Assembly: GCA_964639245.1 (NCBI GenBank)
Contig: CAZXCU010000009.1
Location: 1-64,000, forward strand
Source of the DNA: SB15 sp964639245
Lineage (GTDB): Bacteria; Chloroflexota; Anaerolineae; Aggregatilineales; J027
DNA length: 64,000 bases
Reading direction: 5' to 3'
The notes beneath the pieces are model-generated. The model saw only the letters and a program-made list of their open reading frames with translations, searched no databases and had not been told where the DNA came from. Positions 16,435 to 24,781 of this stretch are shown in pieces (the first letter of the stretch is position 1; every line of letters starts with the position of its first letter). The translations under genes and the position numbers were made by a program.

Positions 16435-16538
16435 GATGTCCTTAAAAATTTACGATCTGTAAGCCTCGCCCCATGACGAAACTTGTCCCTTCTTAGGATT
16501 AACTATATACTGAAAACAAAAATTGGACTGGTAACAAT

Positions 16539-16904
16539 ATGCACGTTGTTCATCTGGAAGATGACGCTCCTTTGCGTGAAATTTTACGCGCAGCCTTTCA
16601 AGCGGCTGACCCCAAAATTAACTTACATCAATTTATCAATAGTGATGACGCACTGGCATACATCCAGGAAAATCTCGAAGCGATTGACCTCTATGTGTTG
16701 GATATTCGTGTGCCGGGCGCGTTAAGTGGCTTGGAATTGGCCCGCGAACTCCGCAAACTGGAGGCCCCCGGCGTGATTGTTCTCTCCTCCGCGTATGCCC
16801 CCCCCAGCCGCGATGTCCTCAATGAACTCCAATGCGAATGGTTTCCCAAGCCGTGGCACATCATGGAAACCACCAAAAAATTGTTTGAACTTGCCAAACG
16901 CTAA
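16539..16904 (+). CDS. Stand-alone response regulator receiver
   Basis: A 121-aa CheY-like receiver without an output domain. The acidic pair is Asp8-Asp9, the phospho-acceptor is Asp55 in VLDIRVPG, VLSSAY supplies the Ser/Thr switch, and FPKPW holds the conserved Lys-Pro. It is divergent from the sensor kinase gene starting at 16434, so the two probably form a phosphorelay. The protein must act by protein-protein contact or pass phosphate on, since nothing binds DNA. Confidence 0.9.
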   Translation: MHVVHLEDDAPLREILRAAFQAADPKINLHQFINSDDALAYIQENLEAIDLYVLDIRVPGALSGLELARELRKLEAPGVIVLSSAYAPPSRDVLNELQCEWFPKPWHIMETTKKLFELAKR

Positions 16905-16910
16905 TGCCCT

Positions 16911-17402
16911 TCATCCGGGTTCACTGGTCGCAGCACCCAATTCCATAATCCATTCTTCGACATCGGTATTGCGGGAATGGGAAAAACCGCCATCCTCCCC
17001 CACCCGTACAAAGCCGTTTTTCTCCAGCACCCGAATCGAGCCAACATTATCTTTGACCACCCGCGCATATAACGGACGGGTAGGAATTTGCCCCAAAAAA
17101 AGCGCTAGTGATTGGGTGGCGATGCCCTTGCCCCAGAAATTTTTCCCCAACCAATAGCCAATCGTGGCTTGACCGAACAGGTCAAAATTCAACAGATGCC
17201 CGGCGACCTGCCCCTGAAAAACAATCGTTTGTTTAAGGATTTGCGGGTTGTCGATGATGTTTTGCCAGTGAGCAAACATCGTTGCGCGGTCTGTGGGATT
17301 GGACGGGGTAAACGCCGCCATCCACAGCGCGGTGGGGTCTTGAAGCTGCTCAAAAAAGATGGCTAAATCGTCCGGGGTGACGTTTCGTAATTGGATGCTC
17401 AT
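16911..17402 (-). CDS. GNAT family N-acetyltransferase
   Basis: A 163-aa protein of the RimJ/RimL-like acetyltransferase type: N-terminal IQLRNVTPDDLAIFF, then GYWLGKNFWGKGIATQSL as the acetyl-CoA P-loop, and ARVVKDNVGSIRVLEKNGFVRVGE as the C-terminal motif. The ATG at 17402 is chosen; upstream in-frame starts lie inside the NUDIX gene and add residues foreign to the family. It begins 1 base after the NUDIX stop codon, so the two are cotranscribed. Substrate unknown; such enzymes modify ribosomal proteins, amino acids or antibiotics. Confidence 0.85.
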   Translation of the reverse strand: MSIQLRNVTPDDLAIFFEQLQDPTALWMAAFTPSNPTDRATMFAHWQNIIDNPQILKQTIVFQGQVAGHLLNFDLFGQATIGYWLGKNFWGKGIATQSLALFLGQIPTRPLYARVVKDNVGSIRVLEKNGFVRVGEDGGFSHSRNTDVEEWIMELGAATSEPG

Positions 17403-17403
17403 G

Positions 17404-18003
17404 TTAGGCTCTCTGTTGATTTTTCCACCATGCCAGCGCCCGCACCGCCCGCCGATGATGATCCATGTGCCAGTGTTCAATCGTGGCGGGGTCGTAAAAT
17501 CCGACTTCGGGCGTTTCATGCGAAGGAGTCAAAGTTCCCCCTCGCATTTCACAATGATACAACAAAGAGGCGGTAGCGTGGGGTTCGCCATACATCGAAG
17601 GAGTCCGCGAAAAAACATCAATCAGACCTTTGACTTCCACTTCTAATCCCGTTTCCTCAAGCAGTTCGCGCTGAATGCTGGTTTCCGGCGCTTCCTGTGA
17701 TTCACACCATCCCCCCGGTAGCCCCCATGTGCCGTTGTCGCTGCGCCGCACCAGCAAAATCTGACCGTCATCGTTAAACACCGCCCCCGCACAACCTAAT
17801 TTGGGAGTGACATAGCCCATATCCTGTCGGAAGCGGTTTAAAATTTCAGCCGACTCCAGCCCGCTCATTTCACTATATTTTTCGGCGCTCAGTGCCAGTA
17901 AACGGGTATAGCGTTCCACGTCATACGGGTTTTGAGCATAACTTAAGCCCATCTGCGCGATTGCCCGCACCTCGTCTAAAAAATCCAGCCACATTTTGGT
18001 CAT
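17404..18003 (-). CDS. NUDIX hydrolase
   Basis: A 199-aa protein. Residues 1-65 form a helical N-terminal domain found in a subset of NUDIX proteins annotated as ADP-ribose pyrophosphatase-like; the catalytic domain follows, with the NUDIX box at about 97-120 (GGWCESQ..., RELLEETGL) carrying the metal-binding Glu residues. It cleaves nucleoside-diphosphate-linked compounds; the actual substrate cannot be read from the sequence. It precedes the GNAT gene by one base. The upstream hairpin at 18024-18058 isolates it from the glyoxalase-fold gene. Confidence 0.9.
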   Translation of the reverse strand: MTKMWLDFLDEVRAIAQMGLSYAQNPYDVERYTRLLALSAEKYSEMSGLESAEILNRFRQDMGYVTPKLGCAGAVFNDDGQILLVRRSDNGTWGLPGGWCESQEAPETSIQRELLEETGLEVEVKGLIDVFSRTPSMYGEPHATASLLYHCEMRGGTLTPSHETPEVGFYDPATIEHWHMDHHRRAVRALAWWKNQQRA

Positions 18004-18020
18004 GGGGTCATATCCTTATA

Positions 18021-18058
18021 TAAAAAAGCGACTCTACCCCGTGTGTGGGTAGAGTCGC
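18021..18058 (-). terminator. Intrinsic terminator of the 18088 gene
   Basis: GCGACTCTACC (18028-18038) pairs perfectly with GGTAGAGTCGC (18048-18058), an 11-bp stem with a 9-nt loop. On the minus strand it is followed by six T residues, a classic rho-independent terminator 30 bases after the stop codon. Confidence 0.9.
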
Positions 18059-18087
18059 AACCGCGCATGGCACACGCTGACCTGACC

Positions 18088-18516
18088 TTAATCCTGCCAT
18101 TCTTTCACAAGGTACTGCTTGGCGAATTCCTCCGACGGGGGAATGATTTTGATGACATCAATCAGCACGCCGTTGGGGTCAACCGTTATAAAATGGCGTT
18201 GCCCGAATTCCTCATCACGCAGCGATAAAACTTCCAGCAAGCCCTGTTTTTGAATGAGCCGTTCATATTCCGCGTCCACATCGTCCACCTCAAAACTGAG
18301 AATCATGCCCTGCACGGGCTGGCGGAATTTTTCTGGCACGGTGGGATGGGTATAATCGACAAAAGCAAGTTGATAATGCGGCGCATCGGGGCGAATCAGG
18401 CTAACATACCAATCGCTGTTGAAGGTCAGGTCAAAGCCGAGATGTTTCAGGTAAAACTCGCGGCTAGCGGCAATATCTTGCGTATGAATCACGGGGTAGA
18501 ACGTGGAAAGTGGCAT
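18088..18516 (-). CDS. VOC (glyoxalase/bleomycin-resistance fold) protein
   Basis: A 142-aa protein with the paired beta-alpha-beta-beta-beta units of the vicinal-oxygen-chelate fold: FYPVIHTQDIAASREFYLKHLGFD at the start and HFITVDPNGVLIDVIK near the end, the latter with the usual DPNG turn. Members act as glyoxalases, dioxygenases or drug-binding proteins. It is transcribed away from a TetR regulator gene starting at 18607 with a palindromic operator between them, so it is probably induced when that regulator meets its ligand, perhaps as a detoxification protein. Confidence 0.85.
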   Translation of the reverse strand: MPLSTFYPVIHTQDIAASREFYLKHLGFDLTFNSDWYVSLIRPDAPHYQLAFVDYTHPTVPEKFRQPVQGMILSFEVDDVDAEYERLIQKQGLLEVLSLRDEEFGQRHFITVDPNGVLIDVIKIIPPSEEFAKQYLVKEWQD

Positions 18517-18537
18517 TTTGGACTACTCCTTATTAAA

Positions 18538-18554
18538 ATACATACCGTATGTAT
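18538..18554. promoter_or_regulatory. Probable TetR operator
   Basis: ATACATAC-C-GTATGTAT is a perfect 8-bp inverted repeat lying between the divergent VOC gene (start 18516) and the TetR gene (start 18607). A weaker related sequence, TACGTATG, follows at 18573-18580. Position and symmetry fit the operator of the adjacent regulator, controlling both genes. Confidence 0.7.
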
Positions 18555-18606
18555 GTATTATATATACAATCTGTACGTATGTCAAAGACTTTTTTGGAAT
18601 CGAGCG

Positions 18607-19194
18607 ATGAAAAAATCAGAACAACGCGAAGCAACCATCCAAAAACTCATCGAAATCGGGCGCGAAATCTTCACCCAGCAGGGTTATGCCCAAGCCGCTA
18701 CCGAAGAAATCGTCCAACGGGCGGGGGTGACACGCGGGGCGCTCTACCATCATTTTGGGAGCAAGGAAGGGCTGTTTAAGGCGGTGCTGGACGATGTACA
18801 GCGTGAAATCGCCACCCGCATTACAGCCAGCGCCGCGCAGATTCGGCAGGATTCATGGGGGCAGTTGCTCGCAGGCTGCAAGGTATTTTTATCCGCCAGC
18901 CTTGACCCGCAAGTACGCCAGATTGTGTTGATTGATGCGCCCGCCGTGCTGGGTTGGGAAGTCTGGCGCAAAACCGATGAGGCAACTTCGATGCAGGGAT
19001 TGTATGAAATTTTAGCCATTTTGATGCGGGAAGGGCGCATCAAACCCCTGCCGCTTGCCGCGCTGGTACATTTGCTTTCCGGCGCGATGAACGAAGCCGC
19101 CCTATGGATTGCCCAAGCCGATGACCCCGACCAAGCCTTGGATGAGTCCATTGCCACTTTGGAAACCCTGCTCGGTGGGATAAAAATTGAATGA
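18607..19194 (+). CDS. TetR family transcriptional regulator
   Basis: A 195-aa regulator starting MKKSEQREATI. Residues 9-55 carry the TetR helix-turn-helix: IEIGREIFTQQGYAQAATEEIV, then AGVTRGALYHHFGSKEGLF. The remainder is an all-helical ligand-binding domain with no clear ligand clue; the LIDAPAVLGWEVWR stretch recurs in a common TetR subgroup. In-frame sequence upstream of this ATG overlaps the operator and the antisense of the VOC gene, so this is the likely start. It probably represses itself and the divergent VOC gene through the palindrome at 18538. Confidence 0.9.
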   Translation: MKKSEQREATIQKLIEIGREIFTQQGYAQAATEEIVQRAGVTRGALYHHFGSKEGLFKAVLDDVQREIATRITASAAQIRQDSWGQLLAGCKVFLSASLDPQVRQIVLIDAPAVLGWEVWRKTDEATSMQGLYEILAILMREGRIKPLPLAALVHLLSGAMNEAALWIAQADDPDQALDESIATLETLLGGIKIE

Positions 19195-19283
19195 CCGGAC
19201 AGCATGTCTCGACAAGATAACCGGTAGGGACGTGATAGATTGCGGACAGCATGATGCACATTAACTATTTAATACGGATATAC

Positions 19284-19336
19284 GGACGGCATGTATGCCG
19301 TCCCTACAACATGTAGGGACGCGATAGATCGCGTCC
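19284..19336. repeat. Cruciform palindromic repeat, copy 1
   Basis: Palindrome GGACGGCAT-gt-ATGCCGTCC (19284-19303), then CTAC...GTAG (19304-19316), then palindrome GGACGCGAT-ag-ATCGCGTCC (19317-19336). The same three-hairpin plan occurs at 47742 and 50210, and partly at 19370. The interval 19195-19492 is gene-free and consists largely of such repeats; 19196-19256 holds a decayed copy. Confidence 0.8.
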
Positions 19337-19369
19337 GCCAAAATGGTATCCGTGATAATTTATTAAACT

Positions 19370-19469
19370 GCATTATGCTGTCCCCACGAGAAATACACCC
19401 GTAGGGACGGGATCTCCGCGAGTCCCGTCCGCAAAAGTTGGATACATTTAAAGTCTAATTGCCTTGTCC
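19370..19469. repeat. Cruciform palindromic repeat, copy 2, with transposon-like right end
   Basis: The first hairpin is partly lost (GCATTATGCTGTCC), followed by CCAC...GTAG and a second palindrome, GGACGGGAT...GTCCCGTCC, ending at 19430. The following 39 bases, up to TTGCCTTGTCC at 19469, are nearly identical to the right end of the element at 50180-50309. It abuts the start of the DinB gene. Confidence 0.75.
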
Positions 19470-19492
19470 GATTAATCATGGAGGCTATTTCG

Positions 19493-19993
19493 ATGCTCGC
19501 CACTATCGCCGCTTTTGCCGATTATTTTGAAAGTATCCGCCGCCGCACGGTGAATTATGCGCGGGTGATTCCTGCCGATAAAATCGACTGGCAGCCCAAA
19601 CCCGATGAATTTACCTGCGGGGAAATTTTGCGTCACCTTGCTGCTACCGAACGCATGTATGTACGGGTTTTTACCGAAGGCATCTGGAACTACATCGGGC
19701 ATAACCAGCGCGCAATCCGCACACTGGAAGAAACTCTCGCGTATCTGGAGAAAGTTCATAGCGAGTCCATGACCATCCTCCGCGCTGCTGATGACCGTCT
19801 GTTACAGACTCCGCGTGCGGGGGTGCTGCCCGATTCCCCGATGGTCAAGGGGTGGCGCTGGCTGATGGCAATGGTCGAACATGAAGTGCATCACCGCAGC
19901 CAACTCGCCAGTTATCTAACCCTCATGGGAGTCGAAGCGCCGCAAATTTACGGGGTGAAGGTGGAGGAACTCATCGCCCTGTCGGGAGAATAA
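19493..19993 (+). CDS. DinB/YfiT-like four-helix-bundle protein
   Basis: A 166-aa protein of the DinB superfamily: helix 1 with FADYFESIRRRTVNYARVIP, then W-Q-P-K-P-DEFTCGEILRHLAATER with the first metal-type His, and EHEVHHRSQLASYLTLMG near the end with the paired His residues. The family includes metal-dependent thiol transferases such as bacillithiol transferases, as well as proteins of unknown role. The ATG at 19493 is preceded by GGAGG at 8 bases; an ATG five codons earlier contains that site within its own reading frame. Its promoter region is occupied by repeat copy 2. Confidence 0.8.
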   Translation: MLATIAAFADYFESIRRRTVNYARVIPADKIDWQPKPDEFTCGEILRHLAATERMYVRVFTEGIWNYIGHNQRAIRTLEETLAYLEKVHSESMTILRAADDRLLQTPRAGVLPDSPMVKGWRWLMAMVEHEVHHRSQLASYLTLMGVEAPQIYGVKVEELIALSGE

Positions 19994-20056
19994 ATTATTT
20001 GACATGAATTTTCAGGGTGTTTATAATGTGCGGGTTCACTCTGAAAGCCGGCTGCT

Positions 20057-20545
20057 GTGGGGAAATTTTTATACTATTCGACCCAATGTCTGCTTGCCCA
20101 TCGCATCGCAGAAAAATACTTTGGTAAACACTACTATGCGTTCTGTGCTGAAGAATTTAACCCCAGCAAAACCAATCCGATTTCCTCAAATCCTGCCAAA
20201 ATTTACCAGTTGTATAAAGATATTGTGGAAACCAACGACATCAACAACGATAGAGCCGTCAATTTGAAACTCAAATTAGCCGCCGTTGCCCTTGATAAAT
20301 TTTTAAACCACCACCTCACCCAATCCGAATATGATGAGTTGACATTGGAAATTGACCAAGCCCGTGCGCTTGATTTTGCTCCTATTTTATATTTGATTTT
20401 GCGCGAAAAAGTGGCTCAAAAATTGGAAACAGTTTCTAATGCCGTAAAGGGCAACCCAAACTCAATTGAATACCTTATCCGAGAACTCGTGGAAGATGAC
20501 TTTGAAATGATTGTCCCACCCGCATGGGTTGGAGGTCACTTATGA
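20057..20545 (+). CDS. Conserved hypothetical protein convergent with the TIR gene
   Basis: A 162-aa soluble protein, GTG start without a good ribosome-binding site, beginning GKFLYYSTQCLLAHRIAEKYF and continuing with a CAEEFNP motif near residue 30. I recall such YYST...CAxEF starts from uncharacterised proteins of several phyla but know of no function. The C-terminal half is helical and acidic (LILREKVAQKL, YLIRELVEDDFE). Its last 6 bases overlap the end of the TIR-domain gene transcribed in the opposite direction. The tail-to-tail overlap could mean antisense coupling; a shared function with the TIR protein is possible but unproven. Confidence 0.6.
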   Translation: MGKFLYYSTQCLLAHRIAEKYFGKHYYAFCAEEFNPSKTNPISSNPAKIYQLYKDIVETNDINNDRAVNLKLKLAAVALDKFLNHHLTQSEYDELTLEIDQARALDFAPILYLILREKVAQKLETVSNAVKGNPNSIEYLIRELVEDDFEMIVPPAWVGGHL

Positions 20546-21289
20546 GGTTTCTACAACCTCCTGCTCAGACAAATAAGTGCTAATCAAGCGGGTATGGTCA
20601 TGCACCCGTTGCCGCGCTTCAACAACATTTTTCTGCTCTATCATATGCTTTATACAGTAATATTCATCCTGTAAAACCTTTTGTAGCAATTCTGGCAGCG
20701 TTCTTCTCAAACGCAACACCGACTCTGCCAACAAGTTTTCATCCCGCACCCCCAAATAATCTGCGTCAGGATGATGAATCATAAGCAGTGAAAATAAATG
20801 GGCATTAAACTGGCTCAATTTGACCAGCATTTGTGGATTCGATTTAAATTCCTCAATGAGCGTATTAAAAGAATAGGGAACAACCGATACACCTTCATTC
20901 CCGTTAAGTTCTTCAAAAACGGAAAGCAGTTGCTTAACCCCCGCCTGATAATCTTTTTGAATATCAATGAATGGAAAATCAAGTAACCGCTTAGGGGTGC
21001 TGTTTTGAAACTTACCGCGCACCAGAACAGGGATAATGCGCTTATCATAGGAAAAAGCATAGGTGATTTCATGGGCAACATGGCGCGAGGTCTTGGCATC
21101 TGGCGAAAGTAGCACGATTAGCCCGTTGACTTGACGGATGACCGCTTGGCTAATGTCTTCATCAAATTCATTTTGAGGAAATAAACGTTTATCCCACCAA
21201 ACATCAATGCCAGATGAAGTGAGGGTATGTACCAGTTGGGAAGCTGAATTTACATCTTTGTGATTATAACTGATGAATACGTTTGACAC
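20540..21289 (-). CDS. TIR-domain protein, putative NADase effector
   Basis: A 249-aa protein. Residues 1-130 are a bacterial TIR domain: FISYNHKD at 5-12, the W-W-D loop at 31-33, LIVLLSPDA (57-65) and the helix SRHVAHEITYA, in which Glu74 sits at the place of the catalytic NAD-cleaving glutamate. The C-terminal 115 residues are helical with no known sensor motif (FNTLIEEFKSN..., RRTLPELLQKVLQDEYY). In bacteria TIR enzymes deplete NAD or make signalling nucleotides in anti-phage systems or act in other stress signalling. No Thoeris SLOG gene or CBASS cyclase adjoins it, so the system type is open. Confidence 0.85.
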   Translation of the reverse strand: MSNVFISYNHKDVNSASQLVHTLTSSGIDVWWDKRLFPQNEFDEDISQAVIRQVNGLIVLLSPDAKTSRHVAHEITYAFSYDKRIIPVLVRGKFQNSTPKRLLDFPFIDIQKDYQAGVKQLLSVFEELNGNEGVSVVPYSFNTLIEEFKSNPQMLVKLSQFNAHLFSLLMIHHPDADYLGVRDENLLAESVLRLRRTLPELLQKVLQDEYYCIKHMIEQKNVVEARQRVHDHTRLISTYLSEQEVVETS

Positions 21290-21351
21290 TGCTTATTATC
21301 CCGGTAAATTCCGCATTTTGATTATAAGGCAATGTCAAACGTAAAGCAATC

Positions 21352-22374
21352 TTATGCCCGATGGTGATTCAGGACTTTTTCGTAGCTTTCGCCAAAAATG
21401 AGTCCATGAACATGATCATCTTCCAAGAAATTATCCGGGAAACCGCGATTGAACTCCGCCAAGGCAGATAAGCTACTCATCTGTTCTTCGGTCAGGGCAA
21501 AGTCCAGCACCCCCAAGTTATCTTCAATTTGTGCGACGGTGCGTGCGCCTAAAATCGGGATTATCGTGCCGGGTTGCTGGCGTACCCAGTTAATCGCAAT
21601 TTGCGCCGGGCTGCGTCCAATCTCAGCCGCGATTTTGCCAATTTCAGCCGCAATTTTTTTGGCGCGTTCGCTGGCACTGTCATAGCGACGGGGTTCATTG
21701 TTATCCTCATTATATTTGCCCGTCAGCACCCCCCCGCCGATGAGTCCCCACGGCAGAATGGCTAAATCCAAATGGCGTGCCATCGTCAGCACTTCGCGTT
21801 CAACATCCCGCGAGGCCAGCGAATAGGGAATTTGCACCCCGACAGGCCGCGCCCACCCGCGCAAATCTGCCATCGTGACCGCCCGCGAAATGACCCATGC
21901 TGGCGAATCGGAAAAAGCAACATAGAGGACTTTCCCCTGCCGCACCAGATCATCAAACCCGCGCAGCACTTCCTCCACCGGAGTCGTGTAATCCCACATA
22001 TGCAAATACAGCAAATCCAGATAATCTGTTTGCAGACGTTTGAGGCTGTCTTCCACCGTTTGCATCATATTTTTACGCGAATTGCCGCCGCCGTTGGGGT
22101 CGTCTTTGCGCTGGGTGAGGGAATATTTGGTCGCCAGCACAAAACGTTCGCGCTGCCCGTGTAAAAATTCGCCAATGAATTTTTCACTTGTGCCATCGGT
22201 ATAGTTACAGGAGGTGTCGATAAAATTTCCGCCAGCTTGGGCAAATTTTTCAAAAATCTGCTGACTGACTTCTTTCGATGCCCCCCAGCCCCAATCCTCA
22301 CCAAAGGTCATCGTGCCAAGACACAATTCCGACACCCTTACCCCGCTCTGGCCTAACAATTTGTATTTCATCAT
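21352..22374 (-). CDS. Aldo/keto reductase
   Basis: A 340-aa NADPH-dependent oxidoreductase of the aldo/keto reductase family: KYKLLGQSGVRVSELCLGTM start, FIDTSCNYTDGTSE with Asp and Tyr of the active site, LATKYSL with the Lys, DLLYLHMWD with the His, and a C-terminal cofactor segment IPILGARTVAQIEDNLG. The ATG at 22374 has AAGGA eight bases upstream; the longer frame adds 16 residues not seen in the family. It starts 51 bases after the MerR gene stop codon on the same strand and is probably its target or co-transcript. Confidence 0.92.
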   Translation of the reverse strand: MMKYKLLGQSGVRVSELCLGTMTFGEDWGWGASKEVSQQIFEKFAQAGGNFIDTSCNYTDGTSEKFIGEFLHGQRERFVLATKYSLTQRKDDPNGGGNSRKNMMQTVEDSLKRLQTDYLDLLYLHMWDYTTPVEEVLRGFDDLVRQGKVLYVAFSDSPAWVISRAVTMADLRGWARPVGVQIPYSLASRDVEREVLTMARHLDLAILPWGLIGGGVLTGKYNEDNNEPRRYDSASERAKKIAAEIGKIAAEIGRSPAQIAINWVRQQPGTIIPILGARTVAQIEDNLGVLDFALTEEQMSSLSALAEFNRGFPDNFLEDDHVHGLIFGESYEKVLNHHRA

Positions 22375-22424
22375 GTGATTTTTCCTTTTTTGATAAATTC
22401 GAACGTATTTTTCAGACAACACCC

Positions 22425-23276
22425 TTACGATTTTTGAACCGGAATCTGTAATTCCGTGACAAACAACGCAGCTTCCTCGGCAAGATAGGCGGTGGGCAAA
22501 TTAAATTTTTTATCTGCCCCGAAGCGCAAATACACCTCCCGCAGTTCCCCCGCGACTCGATAGCCATTGGCATCTATCCAGTGGATGAGTGCGTTCATCG
22601 CTGCATCGAGTTTGGCATAGCTCCCCGCGTGAACCACACAGGCCATCTGCGCCGCCCCTGCGATTTCCCGTACTATGATTGCGCTACCATTCGGAATCGT
22701 GCTGGTGAGGGGAATCGCCACTTCGACATCCATCTGCTGTTCGTGAAATTCGGCATCATAATACAGCGCCAACGGAGGACTGACCGCCCGTGCTTTGAAA
22801 TAGCCCACATAGGTTTCGACTTCCTCAAACATCTGCTGCATAGCGAAATCATCTGTCACACCAATACTTTTCCTCAGGGTGGCATAAGTTTGCGCCTCAA
22901 CCTGTCGCAGCACCACATCATAATTGGACGGGCGCGATTCCGCCTCGATATGCCGCAGTCGCGCTTCGACTTCGAGCAGTTTACGCTGCTCTAAAGCCAA
23001 CTGCTGCTCAATTTCTGCCCGTTTGAGCTTGAGCATCCCGCGAATCTCCTCGGCGGGCAGCGCTGCATCCAGCAACCGGGCAATTTGTTCCAGTGTGAAT
23101 CCCAGATCCTTGAGCGCAATGATGCGATTTAAACGCGGCAGTTGGTCAGCCGTGTAGTACCGATAATTGGTTTCCGCGTCCACGATGGCAGGTTTGAGGA
23201 GGCCAATTTCATCGTAATGACGCAGCATTTTGACTGAAACGCGACTGAACTTGGAAAACTCACTGATTTTGAACAT
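22425..23276 (-). CDS. MerR family regulator with GyrI-like effector domain
   Basis: A 283-aa regulator: winged HTH (residues 1-70, MFKISEFSKFSRVSVKMLRHYDEIGLLKP then NYRYYTADQLPRLNRI), a coiled-coil dimerisation helix (about 75-115) and a C-terminal GyrI-like ligand-binding domain (about 125-283). This BmrR-like layout senses drug-like organic molecules and twists the promoter DNA. The ATG at 23276 gives the family-typical start. It lies directly upstream of an aldo/keto reductase gene, which it may control. Confidence 0.88.
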   Translation of the reverse strand: MFKISEFSKFSRVSVKMLRHYDEIGLLKPAIVDAETNYRYYTADQLPRLNRIIALKDLGFTLEQIARLLDAALPAEEIRGMLKLKRAEIEQQLALEQRKLLEVEARLRHIEAESRPSNYDVVLRQVEAQTYATLRKSIGVTDDFAMQQMFEEVETYVGYFKARAVSPPLALYYDAEFHEQQMDVEVAIPLTSTIPNGSAIIVREIAGAAQMACVVHAGSYAKLDAAMNALIHWIDANGYRVAGELREVYLRFGADKKFNLPTAYLAEEAALFVTELQIPVQKS

Positions 23277-23405
23277 GCCCAAAGCATACACTTTCCCATG
23301 ATGGGAGAGTCAAGGAAGGCCAGCCTGTACGATGGTACAGATATTTGAAACGGCGAACTTGCGTGTTATGCTGATAGGGAGTCTCTTGGTGAAATCGGAG
23401 CGAAA

Positions 23406-24251
23406 ATGTTCACTATCCCGGAGCTTTTTCTTACAAGCGATGCACTCGCATGGGAAAATCTGCGCCTGCGTGCCTTCCATGAGCCGGATGAATTGGATGG
23501 ATGGGTTGAACCACCGCTGGCGGAAAACAACCTTGTCATGCTGACACAGGGCGAAATGCGGCTGGCCCAACGGGATAAAACATGGCACATCCGACAAGGC
23601 GATTTTTTCCTTGTGCCGAGCGGGGCAGTCTCACAGCCGGTACGCTGGCAAAATGTCTCCGCGACTCCGATGCAAACCCTGCATGTGCATGTGAGTCAAC
23701 CTTTGTTGACCGCTACCGCCGCTGAGATGAATGCCTCCGCCGCGCTCATGGGGCGAGTCGGATTTCAAGACCCCCTGTTGATGCAGGTCGGGTTGGCGCT
23801 GCGGCAAGAAGCCGAACACCCCTGCGGCGGAAAATTGTATATCCAGAGCGCCGCCCAATTTTTAGCGGTGCATCTGCTTAAAAATTACAGTGCTGCCCCC
23901 GCCCACATTCAGGAAAATTTACACGGGTTGAGTCCGCGTCAACTTCACCGCATCACCGAATTTATCCATGCCCATTTGAGCGATGATTTAGCCCTCACCA
24001 CCCTCGCGGAAATGGTCGGTTTTAGTCCCTACCATTTTGCCCGCTTGTTCCGCCAAACCACCGGACAAAGCCCGCATCAATTTGTGCTGCGAACACGTCT
24101 GGAACATGCCCACCAGTTGCTCAAAAATTCCGCGCTGCCACTGGCGGAGATTGCGCTAGCATGTGGATTCGCCAGCCAGAGTCACCTCACCCGGATGTTT
24201 AAACAACGTTATGGGTTGACCCCGGCAGCCTATCGCCGCACATTTTTATAA
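23406..24251 (+). CDS. AraC family transcriptional regulator
   Basis: A 281-aa protein. Residues 1-150 form a cupin-like sensor domain (MLTQGEMRLAQRDKTWHIRQGDFFLVPSG), and residues 180-281 hold the two AraC helix-turn-helix motifs: LALTTLAEMVGFSPYHFARLF and PLAEIALACGFASQSHLTRMF, ending GLTPAAYRR. It is divergent from the MerR gene with 129 bp between starts, so both may share regulatory DNA. The glyoxalase-fold gene 150 bp downstream is a plausible target. Confidence 0.9.
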   Translation: MFTIPELFLTSDALAWENLRLRAFHEPDELDGWVEPPLAENNLVMLTQGEMRLAQRDKTWHIRQGDFFLVPSGAVSQPVRWQNVSATPMQTLHVHVSQPLLTATAAEMNASAALMGRVGFQDPLLMQVGLALRQEAEHPCGGKLYIQSAAQFLAVHLLKNYSAAPAHIQENLHGLSPRQLHRITEFIHAHLSDDLALTTLAEMVGFSPYHFARLFRQTTGQSPHQFVLRTRLEHAHQLLKNSALPLAEIALACGFASQSHLTRMFKQRYGLTPAAYRRTFL

Positions 24252-24400
24252 AATTTCGCACGAATAGAGAAGAACTATCTGCCCCTTTCAATTTATGCTT
24301 TATGCACCTGATAGCTCCCCTTCCCCGTGTATCGTCCCCCTCTCCATTGTTATGGGGAGAGGTGGGGGTGGGGTCAAAAAACAATCGAAAGGAACACCCG

Positions 24401-24781
24401 ATGGCACTTGAATTGTATATGGTCGGCGTAATTGTGGAGGACATGGCACGGGCTGTCGAATTTTATCGGCGCTTGGGGGTTGAAATTGCCGAAGGGGCAG
24501 AAACCCAACACCATGTCGAAGTCAAAATGAGTGGCCTCACCTTTTTCCTGAGTACCAAGTTCATCAATGCCCGTTGGGATCCTGCCCGGTCAGACGCTTC
24601 TGGCGGGTATCGGATCATTCTTGAATTTTACCTGGAAAATCGGCAGGCAGTGGACGAAAAATACGCCGAAATGATGAACTATGGCTATGCAAGCCATGTC
24701 GCACCGTTCGTGACTCCCTTTAACATGTATTTTGCGATGATCGACGACCCCGACGGCAATACGATTTTGCTATCGGCCTAA
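24401..24781 (+). CDS. VOC (glyoxalase-fold) protein
   Basis: A 126-aa protein with ELYMVGVIVEDMARAVEFYRRLGVEI and FAMIDDPDGNTILLS, the two halves of the vicinal-oxygen-chelate fold. The ATG at 24401 follows AAAGGA; an upstream in-frame ATG adds 33 residues of unlikely composition. It is not closely similar to the VOC protein at 18088. Its last 12 bases overlap the end of the TPR gene on the other strand. Catalytic role unknown; antibiotic binding or glyoxalase-type activity are options. Confidence 0.82.
   Translation: MALELYMVGVIVEDMARAVEFYRRLGVEIAEGAETQHHVEVKMSGLTFFLSTKFINARWDPARSDASGGYRIILEFYLENRQAVDEKYAEMMNYGYASHVAPFVTPFNMYFAMIDDPDGNTILLSA

Noticed and set aside
18250..18606. N-terminal extension of the TetR protein
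   Set aside because: It runs antisense through the VOC gene and across the operator; the ATG at 18607 gives the normal TetR length.
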